NCBI GenBank assembly: GCA_013375335.1
Contig: JABXJZ010000045.1
Span: 1-9,155, forward strand
Reading direction: 5' to 3'
From: Desulfobacterales bacterium
GTDB taxonomy: Bacteria > Desulfobacterota > DSM-4660 > Desulfatiglandales > B25-G16
DNA: 9,155 nt
Part shown: positions 6,969-9,155 of the stretch, one piece after another
Position numbering within the stretch: position 1 is the stretch's first letter
Layout: each line of letters begins with the position of its first letter
Notes under the pieces: model-generated
The model's database searches: none
What the model was told of the DNA's origin: nothing
What the model saw: the letters and a program-made list of their open reading frames with translations, nothing else
Position numbers and translations under genes: made by a program

Positions 6969-8101
6969 CCTCGGATTGATTTTTCCTCGAATTCTCTCAT
7001 AAATGCAACGAGAGTTCTTACACTATCTAATGTAACAGCATTGTATAGGGAGGCCCGACAGCCTCCCACAGAGCGATGGCCTTTGAGGGCATGGAATCCG
7101 TTTCTGATCGCCTCATCGAGAAACCTTTGTCCTAGTTTTTCATTGGGCAAGCGGAAGGTGACATTCATCGTGGAACGACTCCCGTGCTCTACTATCCCCT
7201 GATAGATCTCGCTCTTATCTATGACCTCATACAGCAATGAGGCCTTCTCCTTGTTTATCTTCTCCATTTCTTCCAGCCCGCCTATGGTTTCCTCTAACCA
7301 CCTGAGCACCAGGCCTATGACGTAAATGGCAAATGTTGGAGGAGTATTGAAAAGGGATTTAGTATTGCTGGCGGTCGTGTATCTGAGCATGGTTGGTAGG
7401 TTATCGGGAACCCTCTCGAGCATATCCTCCCTGATGATCACCATGGCTACCCCTGCCGGGCCGATGTTTTTCTGGGCGCCTGCGTATATCAGTCCAAATG
7501 GTGTTACATCAATGGGACGGCTCATGAAATCAGAGGACATGTCTGAGATCAACGGAACGCCATGTCCATCGGGGAATCGTTGCCACTGAGTCCCCACTAT
7601 GGTGTTGTTCGAGGTAAAATGGACATAGGATGCCTGTCCGTCCACTGTGTACTCAGTGGGGAGATAGGAGAACTTCTTATCCTCAGAGGTGGCAATGATC
7701 CTCACCTCTTTTCCTTGAATCCGGGCCTCTCTAATGGCCTTTGTGGACCAGAGGCCTGTATTTATATAGTCCACCGGTCTGCCGGGAAGGCTAAGGTTCA
7801 TGGGGACCATGCAGAATTGCAGGCTTGCACCCCCCTGGAAGAAGAGCACATGGTACTCATCGCTTAATCCCAGTAATCGCCTCGTCCTCGCAATGGCACT
7901 ATCAATAGTCTCCTCAAACAGACTTGAGCGATGGCTTATTTCAGTAATTGACATGCCTGACCCGTGGAAATCGAGAAACTCCTCCTGTATCTCCTTTAGA
8001 ACCGGCAATGGCAGTGCTGCGGGGCCCGGATTGAAATTGTGGACCCTTTTTTGCGCCCTGAACTCCCTTCTTGATAGTGCCCATTGGGGGTTTTCAGTCA
8101 A
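6965..8101 (-). CDS. serC: Phosphoserine aminotransferase
   Basis: PLP-dependent class V aminotransferase that converts 3-phosphohydroxypyruvate and glutamate to phosphoserine (serine synthesis); the same enzyme type serves the DXP-dependent pyridoxal pathway. Seen in the 378-residue product: FNPGPAALPLPVL (23-35), SGMSITEISHRSS (48-60), FFQGGASLQF (87-96), ISDMSSDFMSRP (185-196), the PLP Schiff-base lysine Lys211 in YAGAQKNIGPAG, and the C-terminal HRSVGGCRASLYNAV. No ATG or GTG occurs in frame before the conserved FNPGPAA block, and TTG 8101 has GGAG 7 bases upstream inside cooC, so TTG is called. This adds about 20 residues before the conserved core, slightly more than usual. It overlaps cooC by 8 bases and asnS by 4, so all three are probably translationally coupled. 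Confidence 0.97.
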   Translation of the reverse strand: MTENPQWALSRREFRAQKRVHNFNPGPAALPLPVLKEIQEEFLDFHGSGMSITEISHRSSLFEETIDSAIARTRRLLGLSDEYHVLFFQGGASLQFCMVPMNLSLPGRPVDYINTGLWSTKAIREARIQGKEVRIIATSEDKKFSYLPTEYTVDGQASYVHFTSNNTIVGTQWQRFPDGHGVPLISDMSSDFMSRPIDVTPFGLIYAGAQKNIGPAGVAMVIIREDMLERVPDNLPTMLRYTTASNTKSLFNTPPTFAIYVIGLVLRWLEETIGGLEEMEKINKEKASLLYEVIDKSEIYQGIVEHGSRSTMNVTFRLPNEKLGQRFLDEAIRNGFHALKGHRSVGGCRASLYNAVTLDSVRTLVAFMREFEEKSIRG

Positions 8102-8855
8102 GATATCGCTCCATCATTTGAGTGACAGTCCTCAGACCCTCGGGGTCTTTCTCATACGGTGGCCTGCCATCCAGGTCTGCCTCGATAATAGTCTCATTAA
8201 AGGGCAAGAAACCGAGGAAGTCAAAGCCATTCATATTTCTCAGCAGGAAATCCCTATCCCTTTTTGATCTAATCTTGTTCCCAACAATGAGGAGATTTTT
8301 GATTCCCAGTTCATCAGATAGTCTTCTTATGTGACGAGCAGTTTCAATGCTCCTGGTTCCTGGTTCAACGACTACGATCATCTTGTCAACGGCCCGGGCT
8401 GTTCCCCTGCCCAGGTGTTCAAGGCCGGCCTCCATATCCAAGACCACGACCTCGTTTCTGACAAGGATTAAATGGGTGACAAGGACCTTCAAGAGTACAC
8501 TTTGAGGACAGATACAGCCACCTTCTGCTGCCTTTACCCCCCCCAAAACCATCAGCTTTACGCCATCAACATTGATGGACAGTTTTTCCGGTAAGTCATT
8601 TACCGTGGGATTCATCTTGAAGAAGCCCCCCATGGTACCGATTTTCGTCTCCGTCCTCTCTTCGATAAGGGATTTCATCTCGGAAATGGGCGTTATTTCA
8701 GAGGGGTTTTTCACACCAAGGGCCTGAGCAAGATTTGCGTCAGGATCGGCATCAATGGCCAGGACCGATTTCCCTTTCATCTGCAGACATCTTATCAGGA
8801 AGGCCGCAAATGTTGTTTTGCCAACTCCGCCTTTACCGCTAATGGCGATTTTCAT
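8094..8855 (-). CDS. cooC: CooC/AcsF-type nickel-insertion ATPase for carbon monoxide dehydrogenase/acetyl-CoA synthase
   Basis: MinD/SIMIBI-class P-loop ATPase of 253 residues, the family that helps load nickel into CODH or ACS. Seen: deviant Walker A GKGGVGKTTFAAFL (7-20), IDADPDANLAQALG (34-47), a Cys-X-Cys motif at Cys114 and Cys116 (GGCICPQ), which in CooC proteins binds metal at the dimer interface, Walker B VVVLD (136-140) followed by MEAGLEHLGRGTA (141-153), and VVEPGTRSIETA. The absence of a membrane-targeting C-terminal helix and the CxC motif separate it from cell-division MinD. ATG 8855 has AAGGGA five bases upstream. A DUF3786 gene precedes it, consistent with a CODH/ACS gene neighbourhood continuing to the right; no catalytic subunit is visible here. 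Whether it serves CODH (CooC) or ACS (AcsF) cannot be told from sequence alone. Confidence 0.9.
   Translation of the reverse strand: MKIAISGKGGVGKTTFAAFLIRCLQMKGKSVLAIDADPDANLAQALGVKNPSEITPISEMKSLIEERTETKIGTMGGFFKMNPTVNDLPEKLSINVDGVKLMVLGGVKAAEGGCICPQSVLLKVLVTHLILVRNEVVVLDMEAGLEHLGRGTARAVDKMIVVVEPGTRSIETARHIRRLSDELGIKNLLIVGNKIRSKRDRDFLLRNMNGFDFLGFLPFNETIIEADLDGRPPYEKDPEGLRTVTQMMERYLD
8109..8112 (-). promoter_or_regulatory. Ribosome binding site deciding the TTG start of serC
   Basis: GGAG on the minus strand sits within the last codons of cooC, seven bases before TTG 8101. It is the only well-placed Shine-Dalgarno for serC and supports the rare start codon. Confidence 0.6.
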
Positions 8856-8898
8856 GATCGTCCCTTGTCCTTTATGTGGTAGTTCGCATACTCTTGCA

Positions 8899-9155
8899 CT
8901 AGCTGGCCTTTGCTATGAGCGGATAAACAATCCTGCTGGTAAGCTCAGAGATATCCTCGGCAGAGAGTATGTCCTTAATCGAGCTATCAAAGAGGATTGT
9001 CCCATCCGAGGGAAATTCCTTATCTCCTTTCCAGATCACAAGGATAACGGGTATCTTGGGTAAGGCCTGAATCAGAACGGAGATATCACCAAGGGATGCC
9101 GTACGAGCACCAAAGAGTTCCCTGGCCAGGACGGGCAATTGATCAGGTCGGTTAC
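8899..9155 (-). CDS. DUF3786-family protein, C-terminal fragment cut by window edge
   Basis: The last 84 codons of a longer gene; the frame is open to the right edge, so the true start lies outside. The fragment contains LPVLARELFGA, LGDISVLIQALPKIP, IWKGDKEFP and GTILFDSS, then an acidic helix (LSAEDISEL) and a short tail ending LIAKAS. From memory this matches the C-terminal part of DUF3786 proteins, which are found in anaerobes, often near CODH/ACS or corrinoid genes, sometimes with an N-terminal Fe-S domain. The biochemical function is unknown to me. It lies 43 bases before cooC and in the same direction, which suggests a shared role in CODH/ACS biogenesis (inference). A TTG at 9138 is in frame but lies inside the conserved region and is not a plausible start. 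Confidence 0.78.
   Translation of the reverse strand, partial: NRPDQLPVLARELFGARTASLGDISVLIQALPKIPVILVIWKGDKEFPSDGTILFDSSIKDILSAEDISELTSRIVYPLIAKAS

Noticed and set aside
7800..8267. 155-codon plus-strand frame over serC/cooC
   Set aside because: The longest plus-strand frame, but it is antisense to two well-identified genes and has no recognisable domain.
8094..8855. Cell-division MinD or nitrogenase NifH-type protein
   Set aside because: It shares the P-loop fold, but the CxC motif at residues 114-116, the missing amphipathic C-terminal helix and the DUF3786 neighbour fit CooC/AcsF better.

Overview
All genes in this window lie on the minus strand, so transcription runs from the right edge to the left. 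From 5' to 3' they are: a DUF3786-family protein (cut by the right edge), a CooC/AcsF-type nickel-insertion ATPase, serC, asnS, xseA, a secreted M23 peptidase, xseB, ispA and dxs (cut by the left edge, only its last residues missing). Coding density is very high. Most junctions overlap by 1-17 bases or are separated by a single base. Only three have a gap: DUF3786/cooC (43 bases), asnS/xseA (about 84 bases) and ispA/dxs (about 259 bases). No tRNA, rRNA, CRISPR array or transposase was seen.

The organism is most likely an anaerobic bacterium with a carbon monoxide dehydrogenase/acetyl-CoA synthase (Wood-Ljungdahl) pathway. A sulfate-reducing or syntrophic member of the Desulfobacterota (former Deltaproteobacteria) fits best. 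The grounds are the CooC/AcsF ATPase beside a DUF3786 gene, the order xseA-M23-xseB-ispA-dxs, an AsnRS close to the proteobacterial type, moderate GC, and AT-rich degenerate intergenic repeats of a kind I associate with such genomes. This is inference; no phylogeny was run.

Region by region. 8852-9155: CODH/ACS accessory genes. 5580-8101: amino-acid and translation genes (SerC for serine, AsnRS for Asn-tRNA), translationally coupled to cooC by overlaps. 3015-5495: exonuclease VII large and small subunits with an envelope peptidase between them. 1-3031: isoprenoid synthesis, in which DXS makes the MEP-pathway entry metabolite and IspA makes prenyl diphosphates. The two larger gaps are filled by degenerate repeats: ACGAG-type units before xseA, and a roughly 190-base inverted-repeat element plus GGCACTT-like units between ispA and dxs.

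I do not see a new defence, mobile or biosynthetic system. The points most worth a second look are the intergenic repeat elements, the coupling of CODH maturation genes to serC/asnS, the poorly characterised DUF3786 protein, and several non-ATG starts supported by Shine-Dalgarno sequences.
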